Below, in pieces: positions 42,396-51,908 of a stretch of DNA of 64,000 bases. Origin of the DNA: Saprospiraceae bacterium (lineage in GTDB: Bacteria > Bacteroidota > Bacteroidia > Chitinophagales > Saprospiraceae); assembly GCA_026129545.1 (NCBI GenBank), contig JAHCHX010000002.1, positions 558,001 through 622,000 on the forward strand, written 5' to 3'. The notes beneath the pieces were generated by a model. It had not been told where the DNA came from, did no database searches, and was given only the letters and a program-made list of their open reading frames with translations. Within the stretch, counting starts at the first letter, position 1. Each line of letters opens with the position of its first letter. A program made the position numbers and the translations under genes.

Positions 42396-43478
42396 ATGAA
42401 AACAATATCCCTCACCCTCCTTGCTCTGATGCCGCTACTCGTGGCTTGCACCCAGCCGCCCACGAAACAATCATCCGTGTTGCCGCCCATCCCAGAGGTG
42501 TTGAGCCAATCTTCCCCCAACGCAACACTGCCTTTTGGGCGAATGAACGGACTCACCTTCGTGGCGCCACCAGAGCCATTCCCGGCCAACCCCATGCCAG
42601 CCGTACGAGCGGTGGGGGCCAATTGGATAGCCATCGTGCCCTACGCTTTTTTAAGACCCGGCACCCCTGATGTCATTTTTAACGAACACAGCGGCCAATG
42701 GTGGGGCGAACGACCGGAAGGCGCGCGAGAGAGCATCCGTCTGGCACACGAGGCTGACCTTCGAGTCATGCTCAAGCCTCAGGTCTGGATTCCCAGAGCA
42801 TGGACGGGGACACTTGCCTTTCAAAGCAACGAGGATTGGGAGCAATGGGAAAAAACTTATGAGCGCTACATCCTGCGTTTCGCAGCATTGGCAGACTCTA
42901 CCGGAGTGGATATGTTTTGCATCGGCACCGAATTCAACGCTGCCATTCAGCAACGCCCACAGTATTGGCACCAATTGATTCAAAAAATAAAAAAAACCTA
43001 CAAAGGCAAACTAACCTACTCCGCCAACTGGGACGACTGGGACAAGGTGCCGTTCTGGGCCGAATTGGATTGCATCGGACTCGGCGGGTATTTCCCACTC
43101 GTGGCCGCCGCCACCCCAACCGTGCAGGAGCTAAAAGCCGCTTGGGAGCCGATTAAAGAACGGCTGCGCGCATACAGCAAGCAACAAAACAGACCCATCT
43201 TGTTCACGGAATTTGGTTATTTGAGCGTGGACAGCAGCGGATGGCGCAATTGGGAACTGGAGCGCGACATCAAGCGACGCAACATCAACGAACAGGCGCA
43301 AGCCAACTGCTACGAGGCGATTTTTTCGACTTTTCAGCACGAACACTGGTGGGCAGGCGGCTTTCTCTGGAAGTGGTTCCCGAATATGCGCGGCCACGAA
43401 GGTTACCCAGAAAGAGACTACACCCCGCAGGGAAAATTGGGCGAGAACACTTTGAGAAAATGGTATCGAGGCGAGTAA
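42396..43478 (+). CDS. GH113-like glycosidase lipoprotein
   Basis: 360 residues from the ATG at 42396. A lipoprotein signal ends LMPLLVAC|TQPP. A TIM-barrel of glycosidase clan A: MNGLTFVAPPEPF start, MLKPQVWIPRAW, acid/base Glu in FCIGTEFNAA, nucleophile Glu in ILFTEFGYLS, and a WWAGGFLWKWFPN strand. This set fits the GH113 (beta-mannanase) group; the actual sugar is unknown. Envelope-anchored. Confidence 0.82.
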   Translation: MKTISLTLLALMPLLVACTQPPTKQSSVLPPIPEVLSQSSPNATLPFGRMNGLTFVAPPEPFPANPMPAVRAVGANWIAIVPYAFLRPGTPDVIFNEHSGQWWGERPEGARESIRLAHEADLRVMLKPQVWIPRAWTGTLAFQSNEDWEQWEKTYERYILRFAALADSTGVDMFCIGTEFNAAIQQRPQYWHQLIQKIKKTYKGKLTYSANWDDWDKVPFWAELDCIGLGGYFPLVAAATPTVQELKAAWEPIKERLRAYSKQQNRPILFTEFGYLSVDSSGWRNWELERDIKRRNINEQAQANCYEAIFSTFQHEHWWAGGFLWKWFPNMRGHEGYPERDYTPQGKLGENTLRKWYRGE

Positions 43479-43484
43479 CATTCG

Positions 43485-44024
43485 CTAAGGCTTTCGATTG
43501 GCCTTCCTTATCCCCCATGCAATCAGCCCCGTGAAAACCGCCAAACCAATAGACAGGGCAGCGTAGTGAATGCGAGATTTGAATACCGCAAGAAAGACGA
43601 TGGCCACCAAAAAAATCGTCGGCACTTCGTTCAACGCCCGATAGTGGATGTGATTGAACCGGGAAACCCCAGTCTCCAATTGACCGATATGTTTCTTCAA
43701 CGAGTGGGTGTAGCCGCTCAACAATGCCAAGAGCGCCAGCTTCAAATGGAACCAGCCTTCCCTCAACCACGCTGGCTGGATGAACAACATCACCACCCCA
43801 AAAGCCCAAGTGATGACGATGGCGGGCTGGAGAATGATTTTGTATGCCTTCCATTCCATTGCCGCATACTGCTCGGCCAAAGTGCTGCGCGTGGGTTCTT
43901 CTCGTTCCAAAGCCATCGCGTGGTACACCATGACACGCACGAGGTAGAACATCCCGGCCATCCAGGAGACCATACCTATGAGGTGAAGCGATTTGGCGAA
44001 GGCGTACCAGTGAGAGGCGTTCAT
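43485..44024 (-). CDS. hemJ: Protoporphyrinogen IX oxidase HemJ
   Basis: 179 residues from the ATG at 44024 (MNASHWYAFAKSLHLIGMVSW). Four to five membrane segments with the conserved His in SLHLIG and VMVYH, WKLYK-like EWKAYKIILQPA, and FHLKLALLALLSGYTH. HemJ oxidises protoporphyrinogen IX in haem synthesis. Convergent with the glycosidase gene (6-bp gap). Confidence 0.88.
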   Translation of the reverse strand: MNASHWYAFAKSLHLIGMVSWMAGMFYLVRVMVYHAMALEREEPTRSTLAEQYAAMEWKAYKIILQPAIVITWAFGVVMLFIQPAWLREGWFHLKLALLALLSGYTHSLKKHIGQLETGVSRFNHIHYRALNEVPTIFLVAIVFLAVFKSRIHYAALSIGLAVFTGLIAWGIRKANRKP

Positions 44025-44150
44025 GGCGATATGTGTTGAGTCGGCAATTTGGGCAAAAGTAGGATTTACCCGACAGTTTTGCTGCGGCAGGCGAACGACC
44101 AACAGGCGACTACATCGCCAAACCGCGCTGCTTGATGACGAAACAAAAAA

Positions 44151-44181
44151 AGCGCAGCGGGGAATCCCCCAGCCACGCTTC
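44151..44181 (-). terminator. Probable terminator of the small barrel gene
   Basis: AAGCG...CGCTT outer and GGGG-AAT-CCCC inner pairing, with seven A on the left (a T run on the minus strand), 50 bp past the stop at 44231. Confidence 0.55.
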
Positions 44182-44230
44182 ATGGACCAATGACGTAATT
44201 TTTAACGGGTGTGCAGAGCACTTCGGCAGA

Positions 44231-44854
44231 TTACTTGATAAGCGCGATGTTCAAACCCACAATCAGCCTCGAAGGAGTGTTGCTGAAATGGTATTTGTCG
44301 CCGAAGAACGTGATGTGGTCGCCTTGTTTGGTGAAATTCCCCTCATAGCGAATATCGGCAGAAATGCGTCCCGTGCCGATGGTCATGCCAGCCAGCCAGC
44401 CCCAAGTCATTTGTTTCCAACGCGCCGCGTAACCATTGAAGTTGGTCAGCTCGGACCTGCTGCTGAGGAAATAGTGCCCCACCGGGCCGCCGTGAAAACG
44501 CACCGGGCCAGCCGTGAAGCCCACCAACAAAGGCAAGTCCAGATACTGATACCGCTCGTTTCTGATGACCTCGCCGACGCTGGACTCGCCGATTTTGTAG
44601 TCCGTCCGGTTCGAGTTGAAAATCATCTCTGGTTGGAAAAACACCTTGTCGCCAATGCGAGCGTACAAGCCGAATTGCGTGCCGAACTTGACTTTGTCCA
44701 CGCCAAAATCAAAAGCCGTGTCGCCCCCACCGACGATGATGTCCTTCGGTTTGTTGACTTGGGTGTTCATGCCACCTTTGATGCCGATGGAAAATTGCGC
44801 GTACGCCGTGTGGGAGAGCAGGATTAAACCGATTGCAAAAAACAGATTTTTCAT
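44231..44854 (-). CDS. Small outer-membrane beta-barrel protein (PorT-like fold)
   Basis: 207 residues from the ATG at 44854 (signal MKNLFFAIGLILLSHTAYA). The barrel pattern of outer-membrane beta-barrel domain proteins: FSIGIKGGMNTQV start, YQYLDLPLLVGFTAGPVRFHGGPVGHYFL, GWLAGMTIGTGRISADIRYEGNF, end SRLIVGLNIALIK. Role unknown. Confidence 0.8.
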   Translation of the reverse strand: MKNLFFAIGLILLSHTAYAQFSIGIKGGMNTQVNKPKDIIVGGGDTAFDFGVDKVKFGTQFGLYARIGDKVFFQPEMIFNSNRTDYKIGESSVGEVIRNERYQYLDLPLLVGFTAGPVRFHGGPVGHYFLSSRSELTNFNGYAARWKQMTWGWLAGMTIGTGRISADIRYEGNFTKQGDHITFFGDKYHFSNTPSRLIVGLNIALIK

Positions 44855-45278
44855 ACGAAAGTGTGTGTAGGTTGTGTGTTTGCTCCACAAAACGGCGACC
44901 GGCGCAGATTGGTACAAGCCGCCAGAAAAATGCAGTGGATTTAACCCTTTGCTAACGTGAAGTATCGTGAAAGCCGCCTGTCCCACGACGCGGTTAGCGG
45001 GTCGTGAAAGGTTCCTCATTCGTGGAGGATGTGGAGGCAATAAGTTGACGGGGCCTTTTTGAAATTAGGGGAGCCAAGTCTTGACCTGACAGCCCCGCCG
45101 CGTGTGGAGATACTGCAATTTCAAAGAGAACTGTTGACTTGCAGTACTCTAAGAATTTGTTTTGATAATCTTCGGCCAAAAATAAGGTTTGTTTCAAACA
45201 CATCCCTTCCATTCCCAACTTTTCCTACCTTTATCCGCCCCTCAAATCCCCATTTTTACAATCTAAACTCGCCTCCCT
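44855..45278. other. Gene-free interval
   Basis: 424 bp between a minus-strand barrel gene and comM with no open frame that resembles a protein. TACCTTTA near 45230 could be a weak -7 element for comM. Otherwise nothing recognised. Confidence 0.5.
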
Positions 45279-46838
45279 ATGCTCGTAAAAACCTACGCCG
45301 GAGCCGTTCACGGCGTTGATGCCCAGATGATTACCGTCGAAATCAACACAGGCGGCGCGGTGGGCAACACCGAAAAGCCGGGCATTTTTATCGTCGGCCT
45401 GCCCGACAGCGCCGTGCGAGAAAGCCTGCCCCGCATCGAAGCCGCTGTCAAGAACTCAGGCATACGCCTCCCGCGACTCAAGACGATTATCAACCTCGCC
45501 CCCGCCGACATCCGCAAGGAAGGCTCGGCTTTCGATTTGCCCATTGCTATCGGGATGCTAGCTGGCTCGGGCGTGATTCCGCCCGACGGCCTCGACCGAT
45601 ATTTCATCATGGGCGAACTCTCGCTCGACGGCTCTTTGCGACCCATCAAAGGCGCTTTGCCGATTTCGATTCAGGCGCGAAAAGAAAAATTCAAGGGATT
45701 TATTTTGCCCAAAACAAACGCCCGCGAGGCGGCTATCGTCAACGACGTGGAAATCTACGGCGTGGAAAATCTGCGCGAAGCAATAGAGGTGCTGGCGGGA
45801 GAATCTGAGATTAAGCCCCTGATTGTCAACACACGGGAAGAATTCGCCCAAAATGCCAGCATCTACGACGTGGATTTCGCCGACGTGAAAGGTCAGGAAA
45901 ACATCAAGCGTGCGCTCGAACTCGCCGCCGCCGGAGGCCACAACGTCATCCTCATCGGGCCGCCCGGCGCGGGAAAAACGATGCTTGCCCGGCGGTTGCC
46001 GACCATCCTGCCGCCGCTCACGCTGCATGAATCTTTGGACACGACCAAAATCCACTCGGTCTCCGGCATTTTGCCCGACAATGCTTCGCTCGTCACCACC
46101 CGGCCTTTCCGTGCGCCGCACCACACCATCAGCGACGTGGCGCTCGTGGGCGGCGGCTCCGACCCCATGCCAGGCGAAATCAGCCTCGCGCACAACGGAG
46201 TGCTGTTTCTCGATGAATTGCCGGAGTTCAAACGCCAAGTGCTCGAAGTGATGCGTCAGCCGATGGAAGAGCGCCGCGTCACCATCAGCCGGGCAAAAGT
46301 GACGGTGGACTATCCCGCGAGTTTCATGCTCGTGGCTTCGATGAACCCCTGCCCTTGCGGCTACTACAATCACCCGGAGAAAGAGTGCGTGTGCGGCCCC
46401 GGGGTCGTGAAACGCTATCTGTCAAAAATATCGGGGCCACTGCTCGACCGCATTGACCTGCATGTGGAAGTCACTCCCGTAAAAATTGAGGAACTCACCA
46501 ACACCGAGCCGCCCAAACTGACAAGTGCCGACATCCGGGAGCGAGTGCTGCGTGCCCGCGAGGTGCAGGCCGCGCGATTCAAGGAGTTGAAGGGCATCTA
46601 CTCGAACGCTCAAATGCCAAGCAGCATGGTGCGCGAGGTCTGCCAACTGAATGACGCGGGGCTGACCCTCCTGAAAACGGCTATGGAACGCCTCCAACTT
46701 TCTGCCCGCGCCTTCGACCGCATCCTGAAAGTGGCACGCACAGCTGCGGATTTGGCGGGCAGCCCCGACATCCGCATCGAGGATTTGGCGGAGGCGATTC
46801 ATTACAGGAGTTTGGATAGAGAGGGGTGGGCGGGGTGA
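45279..46838 (+). CDS. comM: YifB/ComM-family Mg-chelatase-like AAA ATPase
   Basis: 519 residues. N-terminal ChlI-like domain (TYAGAVHGVDAQMITVEI, FIVGLPDSAVRES), central AAA with Walker A GPPGAGKTMLARRL, Walker B LFLDELPEF and SRAKVTVDYPASF, zinc-type CPCGYYNHPEKECVC insert, and a C-terminal Mg_chelatase_C part (LQLSARAFDRILKVARTAADL). ComM is a branch-migration helicase in natural transformation. Confidence 0.96.
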   Translation: MLVKTYAGAVHGVDAQMITVEINTGGAVGNTEKPGIFIVGLPDSAVRESLPRIEAAVKNSGIRLPRLKTIINLAPADIRKEGSAFDLPIAIGMLAGSGVIPPDGLDRYFIMGELSLDGSLRPIKGALPISIQARKEKFKGFILPKTNAREAAIVNDVEIYGVENLREAIEVLAGESEIKPLIVNTREEFAQNASIYDVDFADVKGQENIKRALELAAAGGHNVILIGPPGAGKTMLARRLPTILPPLTLHESLDTTKIHSVSGILPDNASLVTTRPFRAPHHTISDVALVGGGSDPMPGEISLAHNGVLFLDELPEFKRQVLEVMRQPMEERRVTISRAKVTVDYPASFMLVASMNPCPCGYYNHPEKECVCGPGVVKRYLSKISGPLLDRIDLHVEVTPVKIEELTNTEPPKLTSADIRERVLRAREVQAARFKELKGIYSNAQMPSSMVREVCQLNDAGLTLLKTAMERLQLSARAFDRILKVARTAADLAGSPDIRIEDLAEAIHYRSLDREGWAG

Positions 46839-46869
46839 GGATTTAATATGCAGCCGCGTTCATTAGGGT

Positions 46870-47295
46870 CTACGAAAAAAATTTAACATGAAGATACGCA
46901 ATCCAAGCAATCAAAACTGCAAAAAGCAAAAGGAATAAGTTGCTTGGAATTTTCTCCATCCCCCTCAACACCCAGAATTTAAATGCGTCTATTTTTGATG
47001 CAACGTTTTCGACAATCTCTTTTGACACATCTCGCTTAATTCTTTTGACAAGAGGTGCTTGCCCAACGATAGGAGGGGCTGCTTCTGCAATCGCAGAGGG
47101 GATAAGTTGTTTGGCCGCCTCTTCCAGATTTTGCAGTTCTTTTTTTAGGCTATCCTGTACAGCAGTGGGCAGGTCATTGGCTTTGTCTATTTGTAACTTA
47201 TAATTTTCTCGTTGGAGGTTGTATTTTTTTTCAATCTCCGAAGCGGGGTCATCTGGCGAGCATCCAATAATTTTTGCTGCTTTTTCTCTTGTCAT
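46870..47295 (-). CDS. Tail-anchored J-like protein, last gene of the Mot/Exb-type operon
   Basis: 141 residues. The N-terminus (EKAAKIIGCSPDDPASEIEKKY) looks like helices I-II of a J domain, but the HPD tripeptide is missing. A helical middle and a C-terminal membrane segment (LFLLLFAVLIAWIAYLHVKFF) follow. Probably inner-membrane, cytosol-facing. 27 bp after the ExbD-like gene, so in the same operon. Function unknown. Confidence 0.65.
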   Translation of the reverse strand: MTREKAAKIIGCSPDDPASEIEKKYNLQRENYKLQIDKANDLPTAVQDSLKKELQNLEEAAKQLIPSAIAEAAPPIVGQAPLVKRIKRDVSKEIVENVASKIDAFKFWVLRGMEKIPSNLFLLLFAVLIAWIAYLHVKFFS

Positions 47296-47322
47296 TTTTC
47301 AAGAATTTGATGTGTGGAAGAT

Positions 47323-47925
47323 TTAGTCGGACACCGGGTATTCTGGCAATTTGAATTTGACCTCGCAACGCTGGGTCGGGAAACGCACAGTTATCGAATC
47401 CACGTTGGTTTCCAGTCTTGGGAGGTTATCGCGCTGGACGAAGTGCGCTCGGATTTTTAAGGTTGCGAAAGGTTTGTAGTCGTTGTAGGTGTAGCGAGTA
47501 TGGTCAGAGAAAATGATTCCTGCTGTCCATTCTCCCTCTTTTTCGGGATTCATGTACATAATGCGCCGGATGTAGTTCTCTTTTCCCGGCACGGACATTA
47601 CTACCGCATGAGCCCAAATTCCGGGAATCGAGTCAACTTCTCCCGTTTTAAGTGCTTCAATTCCGTCGTTAAAGAGGTAGTTGCCGACCCCTTGGGCTGG
47701 TTTTTTTAAGAATATTTGAATATCAGGGCGCTCGGTGGTCTGTATCTCATAATCGACCACGAGGATGCCCAACATCCGTTCGGGAGAGGGAGGCTGCGCC
47801 CGGATGGCCACCAGAATAAAAAAAATGAGTATGATGCTGGCCAAGGCATTGCTGATGACATCGAGCAGCGAAACGCCTATGGCGGCTTTGGGTTTGAGCA
47901 GAAATTTTGCGATACGGATTTTCAT
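47323..47925 (-). CDS. ExbD/MotB-like single-pass protein B
   Basis: 200 residues from the ATG at 47925. The membrane helix carries a conserved Asp at its start (GVSLLDVISNALASIILIFFILV), the position of the proton-path Asp in ExbD/TolR/MotB. The periplasmic part (residues ~50-200) is beta-rich and matches neither the OmpA peptidoglycan domain nor the TolR fold that I can see. Starts 1 bp after the preceding gene, so probably translationally coupled. Confidence 0.75.
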   Translation of the reverse strand: MKIRIAKFLLKPKAAIGVSLLDVISNALASIILIFFILVAIRAQPPSPERMLGILVVDYEIQTTERPDIQIFLKKPAQGVGNYLFNDGIEALKTGEVDSIPGIWAHAVVMSVPGKENYIRRIMYMNPEKEGEWTAGIIFSDHTRYTYNDYKPFATLKIRAHFVQRDNLPRLETNVDSITVRFPTQRCEVKFKLPEYPVSD

Positions 47926-47926
47926 T

Positions 47927-48496
47927 TCAATTTGAAATTTCTGGTATGCGTTCTTGTTCGGTGACTGTGACAAGCCTCAAAGTGCCAGTCCTTCTGACAG
48001 TTGGCTTATACATCCGAATGTCGGGGTCTAATCGAACAGGCACCAATCCGAAATTGGCATGGATGCCGATGCTGTCGGGAACCGCGTCGGGGCTGGGCGC
48101 ATCGAGGATGATGTGCCATTCTTCGCCCTCTTGCCAATTGCAATCGCGCGTGACGAGCCAATAATGTTTTTTGTAAACGCCTTGAGCAATGTTGATACAC
48201 CTCGTCGCATCACTAACAGCGGCTGCCCGATATGAAACTCTCACTACGTCAGGCTTCCCACCAAACAATTCTAAAGCAATGTTCAATTGGCGCGCACCCC
48301 GCAGCGGGTCAGATACTTCTTTGAATTCTATGGCAGAGCGGACTTCGCTTTCTCCTGTTGCCACATCCTCTGTCTCTTCCAACTCGCTTAGCACTTTGAC
48401 AAAGGTGGCGGAAATCATCATCAGCACAATAGCTGCGACAAGTGCATTGCTCAACACATCCAAGAGGCTTAAGCCAAATGCTTCTTTTTTTGCCAT
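47927..48496 (-). CDS. ExbD/MotB-like single-pass protein A
   Basis: 189 residues from the ATG at 48496 (MAKKEAFGLSLLDVLSNALVAAIVLMMIS split). It shares the SLLDV(L/I)SNAL motif with the next gene, including the membrane Asp. The external domain (ELFGGKPDVVRVSYRAAAV, HYWLVTRDCNWQEGEEWHI) is unlike known stator domains. Its start is 2 bp after the MotA/ExbB-like stop. Confidence 0.75.
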   Translation of the reverse strand: MAKKEAFGLSLLDVLSNALVAAIVLMMISATFVKVLSELEETEDVATGESEVRSAIEFKEVSDPLRGARQLNIALELFGGKPDVVRVSYRAAAVSDATRCINIAQGVYKKHYWLVTRDCNWQEGEEWHIILDAPSPDAVPDSIGIHANFGLVPVRLDPDIRMYKPTVRRTGTLRLVTVTEQERIPEISN

Positions 48497-48498
48497 GC

Positions 48499-49779
48499 TT
48501 ATTTGACTTTGTGAATGGGTTGCCAGTAATATTTCAGAAAAAGCGTGCTCTTGTCTCGAAGCGACTCGAACATATCGGCTTCGTTTTTCTGCAACCGCGC
48601 AAGTAGGTAACTGAGAATGAGTACCCAAAAAAGGCTCACAAAGGTGGTATCGAATGCCAGCCCCAATGAGCCGCCTACTTTCTCAAAGGCTTCGACCATG
48701 TCGAGTTGGCCGGAAGATTCTAAGATTTGAACCACGTTTGCCATGGACATAATGATGCCCAGTATAGTGCCTATGAAACCCAAGTTGGGCACGGCGTAGT
48801 TGATGTAATCAATCAATTGGTACTCTCCTTTTTGCACGGTGGCTTCCATCAAATCTATCCGGTCGTTGACAAAACTCTTGGCCGAGGTGTCAAGATTTTG
48901 AGACTTCATTTCAATGGCATCGCCCAACAGGCGCATGACGACAAAACTGTCTCCGTACTTTTCATGATAGTCGGACAAAAGGGATTTTTCGTTGACTGGC
49001 GTGTGCAAAAAGTCCCAGACTTGCTGATTTCGGCTGGCATCTTGTGCCAAGTGGCCTTGCGAGATGACTCTGTTTTGGAGGTTGCACCAGCCTTGTCGGA
49101 ATTGGATAAGCAGCAAGCCCCATATCGCCAGCACAAACGTGATAAACTGAATGTAGCCCCCAAATGCTTGGGTGAGCCTACGGGACGTAAAGTAGCCTTT
49201 GGCGGTGAGCGGTTTTCTGAATTTGTTGATTAGCCCGATTGCTATAGAGCGTTTGAGGTTGTCCTGTTCTAATTTCGAGCCCATCGTCTGCGGTTTTTTG
49301 TCTTCTCCAAGTATTTCTGACGGCTGTATCAATTCAAATTTAGGTATAAAAAACAAGAATTGAGTGATGTCCCCTGCAACCGCACGATTAAAATTTTTAT
49401 TGCTCTCTATTATTTGCTGGAGGTAAATATTCGCTTCCTCAAACGTGATAGTTGTGTCGTTCAGCAATTCTGCGATTTCAGGATATTGTCCTCTATCAAC
49501 TGCCCTTACTTTCTTTTGCAAATCCGGCGGCAAGAGTTTTCTCACCCCTTCGGCCAAATTGTCTTCGGCAAATGAAACGGTCAGGGCGGTGTTTTCCAAT
49601 TGTCTCAAAGTGAAAAAATGAAGAAGCCTTAGAAAGGCATTGCTTAAAATTATGGCTAAGGCAAATGAAATAACGAAGAGGATGCGGACAGAGGATTTGG
49701 GCAAATCCAGCGGCGACTCGCCGGATTTTTTACTTCCATAGATGCGGAGCAACAGGCGCTCGAACGAGGAATTCTTCAT
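48499..49779 (-). CDS. MotA/TolQ/ExbB-type proton-channel protein
   Basis: 426 residues, four membrane helices: ~32-52, ~208-228, and the core pair YAVPNLGFIGTILGIIMSM and LGLAFDTTFVSLFWVLILSYLLARL. The last two carry the family pattern (P-x-LG-x-x-GT-xxG and the AFDTT-x-x-SL block). The ~150-residue loop between helices 1 and 2 is longer than in ExbB. It would form the ion channel pentamer with the two ExbD-like proteins encoded directly downstream. Confidence 0.88.
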   Translation of the reverse strand: MKNSSFERLLLRIYGSKKSGESPLDLPKSSVRILFVISFALAIILSNAFLRLLHFFTLRQLENTALTVSFAEDNLAEGVRKLLPPDLQKKVRAVDRGQYPEIAELLNDTTITFEEANIYLQQIIESNKNFNRAVAGDITQFLFFIPKFELIQPSEILGEDKKPQTMGSKLEQDNLKRSIAIGLINKFRKPLTAKGYFTSRRLTQAFGGYIQFITFVLAIWGLLLIQFRQGWCNLQNRVISQGHLAQDASRNQQVWDFLHTPVNEKSLLSDYHEKYGDSFVVMRLLGDAIEMKSQNLDTSAKSFVNDRIDLMEATVQKGEYQLIDYINYAVPNLGFIGTILGIIMSMANVVQILESSGQLDMVEAFEKVGGSLGLAFDTTFVSLFWVLILSYLLARLQKNEADMFESLRDKSTLFLKYYWQPIHKVK

Positions 49780-49790
49780 GCGTTTTGTTT

Positions 49791-51896
49791 TTAAAGTGAA
49801 GGGTTGTTGCAGCGGTCAAAATAGCCTAAGGGGTTGGCGCGCCAAGTATCGGCGTCCCATTTTGAGGCGAGCCAGTTTTTGAAAAGCAGGTGGATGGGTG
49901 GCGCTCCGCCCGGTTTGTAAATAATTTCGTCGCCGTCAATAGTGCTGACGACACAGGACATCTCAGCCGGGCCGAACGCAGGGCGGTGTGGTTCGGGCAA
50001 ATACACGGCGACTTTGCGCTGCCCCGTCGAAAGCTGCTTAAGCACGCCCATGCGCTCAAAACTCAGCCAACATTCCAACTGTGGGAACGGCTCTCTGAGC
50101 AAGCTGCGCTGGAACACGGCCCGCATCCAGCCTTTCTGGTGATAGCGCGCTCTAAAGGCATTCCAGCCGAGTGCCTCGTTTTGAGCGTCGGTGATGAGGA
50201 AGTGAAGTTTAGAATTTGTGAAGTTGCTCTCTGAGAGGCGTTTTACGGCAGCGGCCATCACGTTGCCTTTTTCCTTCGCTATCTGGGGCGGTTCGTCGGC
50301 ATATAGAAGAATCCGGCTCCCGATATCCTCTTCGGAGAAGACATCCAGCAGGGTGAAACTGCCGGGTTTGTCGGCGCGGTCGAGAAAGAATTGCCGCTCG
50401 GCATCGCTTGCTTCGGATTTCAATGCCTTCACATAAGATTCAGCGGATTGCCCCGTCAGCGCGAATTGCTGGCTCCCGCTCAGCAGTTCATACTGCTTTG
50501 GCGCTTCGTCGCCTTTCCATACCCAACTGTAGAGGACGTTCGGGTTCCTGTGATAGAAGAAAAGGAGTTTGTTGATGTCGCCGGGGTCTTTTGCAGACGC
50601 TACCACTCGCAAATCGGGGTCGGCTATGGCGAGCAGTTTGAGGTGGCAGTTTGGGCTGAATTGTAGGCTTTTGAGCCATGTTACTTCCTTTTTTTTATCG
50701 TCAAATGTCCAAACATGGTAGCTGCCATTTTTTTCAACCAGCAAGTTTTTGTTGACGTATGATGAAATGTCGCGCAAGAGCGCATCGCTGACACAGGCTG
50801 AATTGCTTGGACTGCCAATGGCCGAAATGGGGGACGATTTAAGCGTTTGCTCGACAGGAAGCATGGCGGTGATTGTCGCTGTCCCTTTTTTATTTCGCCA
50901 GTCTGACACCATCTGCTCGATGCGCGGGTCCAATCTATTCAAGTTCAATCCTCTGAGCGCCTCCCGGGTTGCTTTTACCCCTGCATCAAGTTTGACTGGC
51001 TCATAAGTGCCTAAGTAACCGCCATCCGCGTAGCCTGTGGCAACCAAAAACGGGCTGCTCTTATATTCTCCGCGCAGCACCAGCACCAGTTCGTCCGGTT
51101 CTTTTTTGGAGAGGTTGAATATTTTGGTGCGGGGCGCATTAGAGAAGATAGTAGCAATATCATTCAAGACACTGATTACAAACTTGTTCTTTTTCTTTGG
51201 GTCATAATAATCGAACCACTTGGCTTTTACCTCGGGCAAAAATTCCTTAGAGCCGGGATAAACCATCCAAGTCGAATCGCTCATTCCACTGGGGAGCAAA
51301 ATTCTGAACTCGTCCGACGGTTTTTCTGCTTTTGGTGAAACTTGACACCACTCTTGCATTCGGTTGTTGGGGAGCAGAAAAGGTAAATACGAATCTGGAG
51401 CAACATTTTCTTTGGAAAGAAAAGTGACTGCAAATGGTTGGTTGCGGGATGAATCTCCCAAATCCGAATACAATTGAACATCCAAGATAGAGACACAATC
51501 ATCAGTTGAGCGACACTCCCCGTCAGGGGTCGCCTCATTCCTACAAACCTTAAACTTTATGTCGCCACTTCGACGTCCCTCTTTATTTGCTTCCGAATAG
51601 ATACTTCGCTTGCCCCAGCATGGGTCTGGCGGGGGCGGGGGCGATGTATCGCGGGTGCAATGCTTTGTAATCCAATCTAACTCCTCATTCTTCCCTTGTT
51701 CGTATTGTTCCTGCGTTATCTCACCTGCCAGCAATTTGTTTTCGAGTTGGTAAATTTTGCATTTGGCGCAACGCTCTTCATCCGACTCGCAGGCGGGGAT
51801 GTATTTGTTTTTTGACTTGGGCTGTCGCTGTGCCCAGGTGTTCAGCAGAGCACCGGCGAACAGCAGGGATAGCAAGGTTGCGGTCCATTTTTTCAT
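49791..51896 (-). CDS. Large exported protein of unknown family
   Basis: 701 residues with a signal peptide (MKKWTATLLSLLFAGALLNTWA). A Cys-rich start (CESDEERCAKCKIYQLE) is followed by a mixed alpha/beta body (ILLYADEPPQIAKEKGNVMAAAVKRL, LHFLITDAQNEALG) that ends near YFDRCNNPSL. No domain recognised. 11 bp upstream of the MotA-like gene, so probably a periplasmic partner of that channel. Confidence 0.75.
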   Translation of the reverse strand: MKKWTATLLSLLFAGALLNTWAQRQPKSKNKYIPACESDEERCAKCKIYQLENKLLAGEITQEQYEQGKNEELDWITKHCTRDTSPPPPPDPCWGKRSIYSEANKEGRRSGDIKFKVCRNEATPDGECRSTDDCVSILDVQLYSDLGDSSRNQPFAVTFLSKENVAPDSYLPFLLPNNRMQEWCQVSPKAEKPSDEFRILLPSGMSDSTWMVYPGSKEFLPEVKAKWFDYYDPKKKNKFVISVLNDIATIFSNAPRTKIFNLSKKEPDELVLVLRGEYKSSPFLVATGYADGGYLGTYEPVKLDAGVKATREALRGLNLNRLDPRIEQMVSDWRNKKGTATITAMLPVEQTLKSSPISAIGSPSNSACVSDALLRDISSYVNKNLLVEKNGSYHVWTFDDKKKEVTWLKSLQFSPNCHLKLLAIADPDLRVVASAKDPGDINKLLFFYHRNPNVLYSWVWKGDEAPKQYELLSGSQQFALTGQSAESYVKALKSEASDAERQFFLDRADKPGSFTLLDVFSEEDIGSRILLYADEPPQIAKEKGNVMAAAVKRLSESNFTNSKLHFLITDAQNEALGWNAFRARYHQKGWMRAVFQRSLLREPFPQLECWLSFERMGVLKQLSTGQRKVAVYLPEPHRPAFGPAEMSCVVSTIDGDEIIYKPGGAPPIHLLFKNWLASKWDADTWRANPLGYFDRCNNPSL

Positions 51897-51908
51897 GGCG
51901 ATGTGTTT

